From positions 18,573-82,572 of the forward strand of contig CAMJZV010000014.1 of the NCBI GenBank assembly GCA_946410305.1: a stretch of 64,000 nt of DNA, read 5' to 3'. The notes below the pieces were generated by a model, which saw only the letters and a list, made by a program, of their open reading frames with translations, was not told the DNA's origin and did not search any database. Made by a program: the position numbers and the translations under genes. Every line of letters starts with the position of its first letter. Position 1 is the stretch's first letter. Origin of the DNA: an uncultured Prevotellaceae bacterium. GTDB taxonomy: Bacteria; Bacteroidota; Bacteroidia; Bacteroidales; Bacteroidaceae. Shown piece by piece: positions 16,591 through 24,731 of this stretch.

Positions 16591-17649
16591 TTATTCGAAA
16601 GTCTTGTATAGCGTAGATATATTGTGGTGTCCTTCCATCACCTCCAGTATCTCTTCCTCTGTTGAGAGGTTGAAGTCGCCAGGAATAGTGTTCTTCAGCG
16701 CTGCTGCTGCTAAAGAGTAATTCAGCTGTTTCTGGTAGTCACTAGGGAACAGACTGATAGCATGCAGCCAGCCACCCATAAAGGCGTCCCCAACACCCAC
16801 TGGGTCTACCACATCAGGAATATCGACGATGGGAGCCTGTAACAGTTTACCTTCTGTCCATAGCAGACCTGTTAGCGTGTGGTGATTTGAGTTGACGATA
16901 TTACGCATACCCATCATCCAGTGCTTCAGACGAGGATACTGCGCATGCAGCTCATCGAACCACTCGCCATACTCCTTCATCTGCATCTGGAAGTTCGAAT
17001 CAGTAGCCGTAAAAGGGGGCTGTGGATGTTGCGACAGCCAGTCGAACTCAATAGCATCACCAAACATCATATCACAGCGCGACAGCATCTTACTCAGCGT
17101 CTTGCGAGGCTCGGCACCCTCATACTTCCACAGGTTCTTGCGGTAATTGATATCAAAACAAACAGTGACACCCAGCTCATCAGCTATGTCGAGGGCCTCA
17201 AAGGTAGCCTCAGCAGCTTGTTGCGAGATAGCTGCAGTGATGCCCGACACATGGAAATAGTCACAGTCCTTCAGTATCTCACGCCAGGGAATCATGCCTG
17301 GCTGAAGGTCATAATAGGCAGAGCCAGAGCGGTCGTAGATAACCTTTGCGGCACGCATGCCTGCAGCAGGTTCGAAATAATAGGTGCCGATACGCTGTCC
17401 GCCATAGAGCACCTGACTGGTGTCTACGCCCAGCTGTGCCAGATTCATAGCACCAGCATGACCAACAGGGGTATCGGGCAAGCGGGTAATATAGGTCACC
17501 TCCTCACCCTGTGTAGCCAGTGATACTGCGACATTGGCCTCACTGCCACCATACTTACTGGTAAACAGGTCGCCCTGTGTCAAGCGTAACTGTCCTGGTT
17601 TGGAAAACCTAAGCAGCAACTCACCAAATGTAACGATTTTCTTTTTCAT
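16591..17649 (-). CDS. kdgK: 2-keto-3-deoxygluconate kinase (PfkB family)
   Basis: Sugar kinase of 352 residues, beginning MKKKIVTFGELLLRFSKPG with YGGSEANVAVSLATQG; the C-terminal PfkB motif reads DPVGVGDAFMGGWLHA with catalytic Asp (the usual GAGD is GVGD here). The LLRF and GGSEANVA features are those of KdgK, which phosphorylates 2-keto-3-deoxygluconate in hexuronate breakdown; a mannonate/fructuronate reductase-like enzyme at 30665 would fit the same pathway. The aldolase partner is not next to it. It is the last gene of the sufT-like / lpxH / kdgK operon. Confidence 0.85.
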   Translation of the reverse strand: MKKKIVTFGELLLRFSKPGQLRLTQGDLFTSKYGGSEANVAVSLATQGEEVTYITRLPDTPVGHAGAMNLAQLGVDTSQVLYGGQRIGTYYFEPAAGMRAAKVIYDRSGSAYYDLQPGMIPWREILKDCDYFHVSGITAAISQQAAEATFEALDIADELGVTVCFDINYRKNLWKYEGAEPRKTLSKMLSRCDMMFGDAIEFDWLSQHPQPPFTATDSNFQMQMKEYGEWFDELHAQYPRLKHWMMGMRNIVNSNHHTLTGLLWTEGKLLQAPIVDIPDVVDPVGVGDAFMGGWLHAISLFPSDYQKQLNYSLAAAALKNTIPGDFNLSTEEEILEVMEGHHNISTLYKTFE

Positions 17650-17680
17650 TAACTCGTTCAGTATTTTGTGTCCATAAAAA

Positions 17681-18445
17681 TCAAGGCTGGCTTTCGCCCT
17701 CTACATACTCCTCTAGGAACATGTGTTCACCATCATAGACTGCATAGGTAAACTGGCTAATCCAGTCGCCCAGAATCATTAGGCGGGTGTTACGTGCCAG
17801 CTTGATATCGAGCTCGATATGACGATGTCCAAAGATGAAGTAGTCGATATTGGGATGATTCTCAATATATTTCTTGGCATAGAGCACTAAGTGCTCCTTG
17901 TCTTCACCCAGATATACCACATCGCTATTTTCCTTATGCTTGATATAGCTATGCTTAGCCCATGCCAGTCCAAAGCTGAGGCCCCAACGAGGATGCAGAC
18001 CAGAGAAGAGCCACTGGCACACCTTGTTATGGAAGATGGCGCGAATGAACTTAAACGACTTATTGGGGTCACCCATGCCGTCACCATGGGCCAAGAAGAA
18101 CTCATGGCCATATATCTCAGTAGTCTCCGGCTTTTTGTGCAGAATAACGCCACACTCCTTTTCCAAGTACTCGTAGGCCCAGATGTCGTGGTTGCCCGTG
18201 AAGTAATGCACCTCAACACCCATATCCGTCAACTCTGACAACTTACCCAGGAAGCGAGTGAAGCCCTTAGGTACCACATATTTGTATTCGTACCAGAAAT
18301 CGAACATATCACCCAACAGGTAGATAGCGGCAGCCTTCTCCTTGATAGAGTCAAGGAAGCGCACCAAGCGACGCTCCTGCGTACGCTGATGAGGCACAGC
18401 CAGTGAGCCAAGGTGGGCATCGGAAAGGAAATAGACGTTCTTCAT
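17681..18445 (-). CDS. lpxH: UDP-2,3-diacylglucosamine diphosphatase
   Basis: Hydrolyses UDP-2,3-diacylglucosamine to lipid X in lipid A synthesis. The 254-residue calcineurin-like phosphoesterase has the metal-ligand motifs in order: SDAHLG, GDMFDFW, GNHD, FLAHGDG and FGHRH. ATG at 18445 is chosen because the alternative GTG at 18454 lies in a heptad array that occupies the whole gap to the upstream gene. Confidence 0.9.
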   Translation of the reverse strand: MKNVYFLSDAHLGSLAVPHQRTQERRLVRFLDSIKEKAAAIYLLGDMFDFWYEYKYVVPKGFTRFLGKLSELTDMGVEVHYFTGNHDIWAYEYLEKECGVILHKKPETTEIYGHEFFLAHGDGMGDPNKSFKFIRAIFHNKVCQWLFSGLHPRWGLSFGLAWAKHSYIKHKENSDVVYLGEDKEHLVLYAKKYIENHPNIDYFIFGHRHIELDIKLARNTRLMILGDWISQFTYAVYDGEHMFLEEYVEGESQP

Positions 18446-18448
18446 ATT

Positions 18449-18485
18449 TTTCACTATTCTCTATTCACTGTTCACTATTCACTAG
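18449..18485 (-). repeat. Heptad array 6, between sufT-like gene and lpxH
   Basis: Minus strand: five units of TAGTGAA / CAGTGAA type, same word family as arrays 3, 12 and 13. The stop of the upstream gene (GACTAG) is its first unit. Confidence 0.8.
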
Positions 18486-18802
18486 TCGAACCCCAGTTCG
18501 ACGCGTGCTTCTTCACTCATCATGCTCTGGTCCCAGGCAGGTTCAAAGACCAAATTGACGTTAGCTGTCGTGATGCCACTAACCGACTCTACCTTGCTAC
18601 GCACATCCTCGAGAATGAAGTCGGCAGCAGGACAGTTGGGAGCAGTGAACGTCATATCCATATCCACCGTGCCATCGTCCTGCACATCAATCTTATAGAT
18701 CATGCCCAGGTCGTAAATGTTGACGGGAATCTCTGGATCATAGACGGTTTTCAGCACATCAACGATGCGCTCTTCCAATTGTGTTTTCTCTTCTTGTGTC
18801 AT
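18482..18802 (-). CDS. MIP18/DUF59 family iron-sulfur cluster assembly protein
   Basis: A 106-residue protein of the SufT / PaaD-like family: VYDPEIPVNIYDLGMIYKI near the N-terminus, MTFTAPNCPAADFI with the conserved Cys, and VNLVFEPAWDQSMMSEEAR. Such proteins help insert or mature Fe-S clusters. The start at 18802 is chosen because an in-frame upstream extension crosses the promoter and lacks family similarity. It heads the operon with lpxH and kdgK and is divergent from a Fur-family regulator, which suggests, but does not show, metal-linked control. Confidence 0.85.
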   Translation of the reverse strand: MTQEEKTQLEERIVDVLKTVYDPEIPVNIYDLGMIYKIDVQDDGTVDMDMTFTAPNCPAADFILEDVRSKVESVSGITTANVNLVFEPAWDQSMMSEEARVELGFD

Positions 18803-18822
18803 AATATTATCAGTCTTCGGTG

Positions 18823-18830
18823 CAAAGTTA
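18823..18830 (-). promoter_or_regulatory. sufT-lpxH-kdgK promoter, -7 box
   Basis: Minus strand TAACTTTG, 20 bases before the ATG. Its -33 zone is the -7 zone of the opposite promoter. Confidence 0.65.
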
Positions 18831-18844
18831 CAATATTTTTTTCT

Positions 18845-18852
18845 TATCTTTG
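18845..18852 (+). promoter_or_regulatory. fur-family gene promoter, -7 box
   Basis: TATCTTTG, 23 bases before the ATG at 18876, mirror-arranged with the minus-strand box only 14 bases away. Confidence 0.65.
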
Positions 18853-18875
18853 CAGACGAAACAAAAAAATTTACT

Positions 18876-19307
18876 ATGTTACACCTCGATATTTCTGACG
18901 AACAGGTCCTCGACAATGCTGGTATACGTGTTACTGCCGTACGTCTGCTCATCTGGCGTAAGGTGCGCCATGAGTTCAGCGATGCCTTCAGTCTGGCAGA
19001 CCTAGAGGCTGTCCTGCCCACAGTCGACCGCTCCACTATTTTCCGCACACTGACACTACTCTCTGAGGCCCATCTGCTGCATGACATCGACGACGGCTCG
19101 GGTTCACAGAAATACTGTGTCTGCCATCTGGACGATACACGACAGTGTTATGGTCATGTGCATCTGACCTGTCGCTGTTGTCATCGCACCTTCTGCCTGA
19201 AAGACGTTCACATCCCCTCCGTGCCGCTGCCTGCAGGTTTCCAGATAGAAGAGGCAGAATATGTGGTGAAGGGAATCTGTCCGCAGTGCAACGACGAAGT
19301 ACAATAA
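18876..19307 (+). CDS. Fur-family transcriptional regulator
   Basis: A 143-residue winged-helix metalloregulator: ITAVRLLIW / LADLEAVLPTVDRSTIFRTLTLL is the Fur DNA-binding helix, and the C-terminal half has two CxxC pairs (CRCCH and CPQC) for structural zinc plus a His-rich segment (YGHVHLTCRCC). Fur, Zur and PerR cannot be told apart reliably; the short length and the Cys pairs lean towards a Zur- or Fur-type. Its promoter interlocks with that of the sufT-like operon, so autoregulation would also affect that operon. An AGCS symporter follows 17 bases downstream. Confidence 0.85.
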   Translation: MLHLDISDEQVLDNAGIRVTAVRLLIWRKVRHEFSDAFSLADLEAVLPTVDRSTIFRTLTLLSEAHLLHDIDDGSGSQKYCVCHLDDTRQCYGHVHLTCRCCHRTFCLKDVHIPSVPLPAGFQIEEAEYVVKGICPQCNDEVQ

Positions 19308-19324
19308 TTAATTACTGACCGTAT

Positions 19325-20758
19325 ATGAACTTGAATGAACTCATCACTTCCGTAAACGACGCCATCTGGGGCTACGTACTCATAGTAGCATTGGTAGGCT
19401 GTGGACTATGGTTTACCATTAAGACGCACTTTGTACAGTTCCGCATGGTAGGCGAGATGTTTCGACTGCTGACAGATTCTGCTGTCAACACCGTAGAAGA
19501 ACAAGTGAAGGAGCAGAAGAGAGGAGAGACCAGTAAGCATATCTCGTCATTCCAAGCCTTTGCCGTCAGTGTGGCCACGCGTGTAGGAACTGGCAACCTG
19601 GCGGGTGTGGCATCAGCCATTGCCATCGGTGGCCCTGGCGCCGTCTTCTGGATGTGGCTCATCGCCCTCATCGGCTCAGCAACGGCCTTCGTAGAGTCTA
19701 CACTAGCACAGCTCTACAAGCAGAAACACAAGGACTCATTTATTGGTGGTCCTGCCTACTATATCCAAAAAGGTCTGAAGCAGCGCTGGATGGCCATCAC
19801 CTTTGCCATCCTTATCACCTGTCAGTTTGGTCTTTCCAACAACTCCATACAAGCCAACACCATCTGTGGAGCCATGCAGGAGGCCTTTGGCTTGTCACCA
19901 CTTTGGGTAGGTATCTTTTTGGCCACACTCGCCTTGTTCATTGTCTTCGGAGGTATCCAGCGCATTGCCCAAGTCAGTGCCGTACTGGTTCCTGTAATGG
20001 CTGTCGGCTATCTGCTACTGGCTATCGTCGTCATCATCATGAATATCGGTTTGATACCTTATGTATTTAAAATCATTGTAGAAGATGCCTTTGGCATTCA
20101 GCAGATAGCGGGTGGTGGTATTGGTGCTACCATCATGAATGGCGTCAAGCGCGGACTGTTCTCTAACGAGGCGGGTGAAGGTAGCGCGCCAAACGTAGCA
20201 GCGACTGCAACCGTAACCCATCCTGTCAAGCAGGGGCTCATCCAGGCGCTGGGTGTCTTTACGGATACACTGCTTGTTTGTTCATGTACAGCCTTCATTA
20301 TCTTGATTAGCGGACTCTATAAAGTGCCTGAGTTGAATGGTATCGCCCTTACGCAGACAGCCCTGCAATCAGAGGTGGGTGCCATGGGCCCAATCTTTAT
20401 TGCCGTAGCCATTCTTCTCTTTGCCTTCTCCAGCATCATCGGCAACTACTATTATGGTGAAGCCAACATCCGCTTCATCACACCCAGCAACACGGTGATG
20501 ACTATCTATCGTATCTGCTCGGCAGGTATCATGGTTATCTTTGGAGCCTTGGCTAGCTTCGAACTCGTCTGGAACATCGTCGACTTCTTCATGGCGTTCC
20601 TCACAGCCTGCAACCTCATCGCTATTGTCATCTTGGGACGTTATGCCTTCCGTCTGTTGGATGACTATCGCCAACAGAAGCGACAGGGTATAAAAGAACC
20701 CGTCTTCCACCGCAGACAGCTGCCTGAGATAGAAGACGAGATCGAGTGCTGGGAATAA
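19325..20758 (+). CDS. Alanine/glycine:cation symporter (AGCS family)
   Basis: Inner-membrane sodium-coupled amino acid carrier of 477 residues with roughly ten to eleven hydrophobic helices. Family marks are VATRVGTGNLAGVASAIAIGGPGAVFWMW near residue 80 and GVKRGLFSNEAGEGSAPNVAATA near 280. It follows the Fur-family gene by 17 bases and may be cotranscribed. It ends convergent with the DUF3332 gene; a GGGAATA / TATTCCC hairpin covers both stop codons. Confidence 0.93.
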   Translation: MNLNELITSVNDAIWGYVLIVALVGCGLWFTIKTHFVQFRMVGEMFRLLTDSAVNTVEEQVKEQKRGETSKHISSFQAFAVSVATRVGTGNLAGVASAIAIGGPGAVFWMWLIALIGSATAFVESTLAQLYKQKHKDSFIGGPAYYIQKGLKQRWMAITFAILITCQFGLSNNSIQANTICGAMQEAFGLSPLWVGIFLATLALFIVFGGIQRIAQVSAVLVPVMAVGYLLLAIVVIIMNIGLIPYVFKIIVEDAFGIQQIAGGGIGATIMNGVKRGLFSNEAGEGSAPNVAATATVTHPVKQGLIQALGVFTDTLLVCSCTAFIILISGLYKVPELNGIALTQTALQSEVGAMGPIFIAVAILLFAFSSIIGNYYYGEANIRFITPSNTVMTIYRICSAGIMVIFGALASFELVWNIVDFFMAFLTACNLIAIVILGRYAFRLLDDYRQQKRQGIKEPVFHRRQLPEIEDEIECWE

Positions 20759-20766
20759 GTATTCCC
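20751..20766. terminator. Small hairpin spanning two convergent stop codons
   Basis: GGGAATA-AG-TATTCCC, no T tract. Weak as an intrinsic terminator, but there is no other candidate in the eight-base gap between the genes. Confidence 0.3.
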
Positions 20767-21318
20767 TTAGTTCATAGCGAAGAAGGTGCCATTGGCAGCC
20801 ATGCGAGCGTCATAAACGCCAACCTCGTTGAGGGTGAAGTTACGGTTCTCGCCATTGACATTAGCCTGGATAGTACCGTCAGCATTGAAACGGAAGAGCT
20901 CCTTCTGTACACCATTCTGCTCAACAGACCAAGAGTCGTTAGCGTCGTCGTGGATGAAATAAGTGATCTCACCGGTAGGAGCCTTTACCTCATAACCGTT
21001 CTTCAGCGTAGTAACAGCATAGTAGCGGCCGTCCTGACCCATCACCTGCTGAGTCTTTCCAATGTTAGAGGCCATGGGGTTGCTGCCAGACCAGAACTCG
21101 ATGGTGTTGAGTACCAGAATGTCAACGAACTGACAGATACCACCAACGATGGGAACCAAGAAGAAGCCCACGATGGCATTAACGAACTTGCTGCTGGTCA
21201 TGTGATTCTGCCAGTTGATGTACTTGTTCCAAAGAGCATACTTACCGACGAAACATGAACTGAGCAGGAAGGTTCCTGCAAGGAGGCATGCAGCCACTTT
21301 CAAACTGATTTTTTTCAT
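20767..21318 (-). CDS. DUF3332 family lipoprotein
   Basis: A 183-residue protein with lipoprotein signal (MKKISLKVAACLLAGTFLLSSC, lipobox LSSC), a short hydrophobic region (FVNAIVGFFLVPIVGGICQFVDILVLNTIEFW) and a C-terminal strand-rich part. This is the DUF3332 pattern, found widely in Bacteroidota and unassigned. It is the last gene of the dapB-lepB-wbqC run, 21 bases after wbqC. Confidence 0.8.
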   Translation of the reverse strand: MKKISLKVAACLLAGTFLLSSCFVGKYALWNKYINWQNHMTSSKFVNAIVGFFLVPIVGGICQFVDILVLNTIEFWSGSNPMASNIGKTQQVMGQDGRYYAVTTLKNGYEVKAPTGEITYFIHDDANDSWSVEQNGVQKELFRFNADGTIQANVNGENRNFTLNEVGVYDARMAANGTFFAMN

Positions 21319-21339
21319 TGTTGTTAGGTTTTAAAGGGT

Positions 21340-21963
21340 TTATAAATAAAAAACAGCTTCATTTCCCATATTAAATAGTAGGTCGAGAATCGAGAGGTTG
21401 GATTGGAACCCATGCTTGCCTTCAAACACCTGCCAGTAGCGACGAGGCTGAAAGTCAGCATCAGCCTGTGGGTGCTTGGCATTGATGACTTCTCTGTAAT
21501 CATCGATATCCGATGGCTGACGACTGAAGTCTGTTGTATAGCTAACCTTGGGATGAATATCCAGCAAGTTACACACTGTCTGACGAATTGCCTCGTTGAA
21601 ATCGACCAAAAACTCATATTTCTTTTCAAAGAACGGTCGGATGTCATCAGCATAATAGTCAAAGAACGGGCTCTCATTATAGGCACTCTGCAGGGCGTTC
21701 CAGTGTATACGTCGCCAGTTGTTGTGGTCACTGATACGCAGGTCCTTGACTTTTAATATTTCATTTTTAATGTTTAATGTATCATGTTCCACCGGTACCG
21801 TCAGTGCCTGCAGACCATTGGCAGTAGCTATCACGCAGCGGTTGCGGTAGGTCTGCTTCTGGTAAGAGTCATACTGTTCTATCAGCGTCTGGTCATAGCG
21901 ACACAACTTCTGGTACCACTGGATGGGACCAAAATAGGTAGTCTGTAACAACGCTGTACTCAT
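21340..21963 (-). CDS. WbqC family protein
   Basis: A 207-residue WbqC-like protein (STALLQTTYFGPIQWYQKLCRYD, NRCVIATANGLQALTVPV, WRRIHWNALQSAYNESPFFDYY), a family once linked to O-antigen clusters but of unknown activity. It overlaps the degenerate signal peptidase gene by four bases. The residues DTLNIKNEILKVKD (about 61-75) come from an AT-rich heptad array and look like an insertion after TVPVEH. Confidence 0.85.
   Translation of the reverse strand: MSTALLQTTYFGPIQWYQKLCRYDQTLIEQYDSYQKQTYRNRCVIATANGLQALTVPVEHDTLNIKNEILKVKDLRISDHNNWRRIHWNALQSAYNESPFFDYYADDIRPFFEKKYEFLVDFNEAIRQTVCNLLDIHPKVSYTTDFSRQPSDIDDYREVINAKHPQADADFQPRRYWQVFEGKHGFQSNLSILDLLFNMGNEAVFYL
21745..21784 (-). repeat. Heptad array 7, in frame in wbqC
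   Basis: Minus strand, five units such as ATACATT and AAACATT, drifting to AAATATT and AAAAGTC. Confidence 0.65.
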
Positions 21964-22460
21964 TGCAGTCTGAGATTTTTACGATTATATATTACAGTTA
22001 TGACTTCTCCAATGATGCTACTCTCTGGGATGAAACCCAGATGACGCGAGTCGGCAGGATTCTGTTGGTTCAGCGCCTCCAGCCAGTAGTAGTCAGCTTT
22101 AGCGCAGGTCTTCAGTCCTGGTACGACGAGATTTCCTTTGTGCGTAAGAATGGTGTCACCAGGTACCGCCTTGCAGCGGGCGATATATATCCCTGCAACG
22201 GAATCGCAGGGCACGGTGAACGCAACGATGTCGCCTCTTTTCACGGGTTGTCGCAGCAGACGACTATAGGGCAGCAGACCATGTCCCTCGATACGCAGTC
22301 CATAGCTGCAACGGTTCACCAGCAGGCAGTCACCATGTTTATACAATGGTGCCAGTCCATTGCCTGTGACGCTATGAATGGAAAAGACCAAAGCACGGAA
22401 GCCTAGCATCAGTATGAAAGCTGACGCCAGTACTATCACGTTCTTCAGCCATTTTGCCAT
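21960..22460 (-). CDS. Degenerate signal peptidase I-like protein
   Basis: A 166-residue S26 family paralogue with one N-terminal membrane helix (VIVLASAFILMLGFRALVF). Aligned by eye with LepB upstream, the catalytic serine position (PSSSLEK in LepB) is glycine here (GNGLAPL, Gly35), and the catalytic lysine position (YVKRCVGLPG in LepB) is alanine (YIARCKAVPG, Ala94). The RGDIVAF and GDTIL segments and the C-terminal box are kept. It is therefore probably not a peptidase; a LepB partner or regulator role is a guess. It lies between lepB and wbqC in one operon. Confidence 0.75.
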   Translation of the reverse strand: MAKWLKNVIVLASAFILMLGFRALVFSIHSVTGNGLAPLYKHGDCLLVNRCSYGLRIEGHGLLPYSRLLRQPVKRGDIVAFTVPCDSVAGIYIARCKAVPGDTILTHKGNLVVPGLKTCAKADYYWLEALNQQNPADSRHLGFIPESSIIGEVITVIYNRKNLRLQ

Positions 22461-22492
22461 ATCTCTTACATCTTCCTTCTCACATCACACAT

Positions 22493-23929
22493 CTACTTGA
22501 TATTGTCAACAAAGCGGAACAGGCGACTCCAGCGTATGCCAGAGAAACCACCACGGTCAGGATCACTACTCCACCAGATGAAGATGGGCTTACCCACGAT
22601 GTGGTCTTCAGGCACGAAACCCCAGTAGCGGGAGTCGAGCGAGTTGTGACGGTTGTCACCCTGCATCCAGTAGTAGTCCAACTTAAAGGTGTACTTAGTG
22701 GTCTCCTTATCGTTGATAAATATCTTTCCGTCTTTCACCTCTAGCTTATTACCTTCATAGGTACGGATAGGACGCTCATAGATGGGCAGATTCTTCAGCG
22801 TCAGGTCGATGGTCTCCCCCTTGGCAGGAATCCAGATAGGACCATAGTTGTCGCGCGTCCAGTGCATATTACCATTCAAGGGATAGATGTCCAGCTCGCT
22901 GGCATCGGTATTCAGCTTGATGCTCTCCACAATGTCGGGACGCTTCTTCAAGATGTCTGCCGTCTTGTTAGTCATCGGCATATATCCGTAGTTGTTGAGG
23001 TCCTTCAGCTCTTCCATCGTAATACCCCACTCCTGCATCTCTTCATCGGTGAAATGGCGCTTCAGCTTCAGCTGGTAGGTATACTGCACATTGTCAGGTT
23101 CCTTGTTGGCCTTACCATTAATATAGATGATACGGTCTTTGATTTGCAGTGTCTGACCAGGCAGTCCCACGCAACGCTTCACGTAGTTCTCACGACGGTC
23201 GGTAGGACGGGTATCGATGAGACCATACTCCTGAGGATTGGCCTCGATGATTTGCTTACCAGCCTGATAGATAGTATTGAAATACAGAGGCAACTGTGCT
23301 TGTGTCAGCGAATCGGGATTCGGACGCTGAGGGTAGGTTTGGTAACCTATCTGGTAGCACAGCTGATAGTAGTCATATACTTGATATTGTTGTGCTGAGC
23401 AGATAGTGTCACCTGCAGGGAAGTTGAAGACAACGATGTCGTTCAACTGAATCTTTCCCAAACCCTTGACACGACGATAGTCCCAATGCGGCCACTCAAT
23501 ATACGACTTACAGTTGTAGATGGGCATGGTATGCTGTGTCAGCGGCATCGTCAACGGGGTCTCAGGAATACGAGGACCATAGCTGACCTTGCTGACAAAC
23601 AGGTAGTCGCCAGTGAGCAATGACTTCTCCAAAGAGCTCGACGGAATCACGTAATTCTGGAAGAAAAACAGGTTGATAAAGTAGACGGCCACCAGTGCAA
23701 AGACAAGGGCATCCACCCACGACATCACAAAGCGTACAGGACCTTCTGCGTCCTTCCACCATTGCCAGTTGATCTTTTTGGTAATATAAACGTCATAGAT
23801 GAAGGGCACGACAAGGAGTCCCATCCATGACTCTACCCAATAGAGGAACAGCAGGTACAGTGCGAGCACGACACTGAACTTCGCCCACTGCACCTTCATA
23901 TTCAGCTTTTTCTTTTCTCTCTTTTCCAT
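22493..23929 (-). CDS. lepB: Signal peptidase I
   Basis: Cleaves signal peptides of exported proteins at the outer face of the inner membrane. At 478 residues it is long for the family. Two N-terminal membrane segments (about 17-50 and 70-92) precede the catalytic box VIPSSSLEKSLLTGD (Ser99), RRENYVKRCVGLPGQ (Lys251) and the C-terminal QGDNRHNSLDSRYWGFVPEDHIVG. A large insertion lies between Ser and Lys boxes, as common in Bacteroidota. Its start overlaps the dapB stop (TAATG), so it is translationally coupled to dapB. Confidence 0.94.
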   Translation of the reverse strand: MEKREKKKLNMKVQWAKFSVVLALYLLFLYWVESWMGLLVVPFIYDVYITKKINWQWWKDAEGPVRFVMSWVDALVFALVAVYFINLFFFQNYVIPSSSLEKSLLTGDYLFVSKVSYGPRIPETPLTMPLTQHTMPIYNCKSYIEWPHWDYRRVKGLGKIQLNDIVVFNFPAGDTICSAQQYQVYDYYQLCYQIGYQTYPQRPNPDSLTQAQLPLYFNTIYQAGKQIIEANPQEYGLIDTRPTDRRENYVKRCVGLPGQTLQIKDRIIYINGKANKEPDNVQYTYQLKLKRHFTDEEMQEWGITMEELKDLNNYGYMPMTNKTADILKKRPDIVESIKLNTDASELDIYPLNGNMHWTRDNYGPIWIPAKGETIDLTLKNLPIYERPIRTYEGNKLEVKDGKIFINDKETTKYTFKLDYYWMQGDNRHNSLDSRYWGFVPEDHIVGKPIFIWWSSDPDRGGFSGIRWSRLFRFVDNIK

Positions 23930-24645
23930 TAGAACTTAAACATGTCGCTGATGGTTAATAATCCCTGATGGTCCTTGGTATACTCTGCGGCGAGTACAGC
24001 TCCAAGGGCGAATCCCTGACGTGAATGGGCATCGTGGGTAATGGTAATAATATCTGCCTCCGAGTCGTAGCGGATGGTATGGATGCCGGGCACCTCACCA
24101 CGGCGGATATGGTCTACACGCAGATATTTCTTATCGGTAGTATCTTCTTTCCAAGCCTCCTTACGGTCGATATTCTCCACTATCTGCTCAGCCAGCGTGA
24201 TAGCAGTACCACTGGGATGGTCGAGTTTATGGACATGGTGCGTTTCCTCCATCTCTACGTCATACTGTGGGAACTGGTTCATGATCTTTGCCAGGTATTT
24301 GTTGACTGCCGAGAAGATGGCAACACCAATAGAGAAGTTCGATGCCCAGAAAAGCGTCTTTCCCTCTTCAGCACATGCCTTACGAACCTCATCGCCATGT
24401 TCTTTCATCCAACCTGTAGAGCCAGATACAACCTTTACACCTGCAGCCCATGCTTTCAGATAATTGCCGTAAGCTGCCTGTGGAGCGGTAAACTCGATGG
24501 CCACATCAGCACTCTTGAATGCTTCACTGTTAAAGTCCTGTTGATTATCAATATCAATGATACTCACAATTTCATGGCCACGGCTGATAGCTATCTGTTC
24601 TATCATCTTACCCATCTTACCGTAGCCGATTAATGCTATTTTCAT
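23929..24645 (-). CDS. dapB: 4-hydroxy-tetrahydrodipicolinate reductase
   Basis: NAD(P)H-dependent step in lysine and meso-diaminopimelate synthesis. The 238-residue protein has the Rossmann start MKIALIGYGKMGKMIEQIA and the catalytic motif ETHHVHKLDHPSGTA. The start at 24645 is preferred over the upstream in-frame codon at 24690, which overlaps the promoter. First gene of an operon with lepB, linking a peptidoglycan precursor gene to secretion. Confidence 0.95.
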   Translation of the reverse strand: MKIALIGYGKMGKMIEQIAISRGHEIVSIIDIDNQQDFNSEAFKSADVAIEFTAPQAAYGNYLKAWAAGVKVVSGSTGWMKEHGDEVRKACAEEGKTLFWASNFSIGVAIFSAVNKYLAKIMNQFPQYDVEMEETHHVHKLDHPSGTAITLAEQIVENIDRKEAWKEDTTDKKYLRVDHIRRGEVPGIHTIRYDSEADIITITHDAHSRQGFALGAVLAAEYTKDHQGLLTISDMFKF

Positions 24646-24669
24646 GTTCCTTATTGTATTAATACCGTG

Positions 24670-24699
24670 CAAAGATACGAAATAATTCACAATTCACAA
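24670..24699 (-). promoter_or_regulatory. dapB operon promoter
   Basis: Minus strand TTG, 19 bases, TATCTTTG, 24 bases before the dapB ATG. The -33 triplet is inside heptad array 8. Confidence 0.65.
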
Positions 24700-24717
24700 G
24701 ATAATTCACAATTATTT
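24685..24717 (+). repeat. Heptad array 8, between divergent promoters
   Basis: Two ATTCACA heptads, a five-base joint, another ATTCACA and a degenerate ATTATTT. It separates the dapB promoter from the methyltransferase promoter. Confidence 0.75.
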
Positions 24718-24719
24718 AC

Positions 24720-24727
24720 TAACTTTG
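24720..24727 (+). promoter_or_regulatory. Methyltransferase gene promoter, -7 box
   Basis: TAACTTTG ends only four bases before the ATG at 24732, so transcription would begin at or beside the start codon (leaderless). Confidence 0.65.
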
Positions 24728-24731
24728 TACC

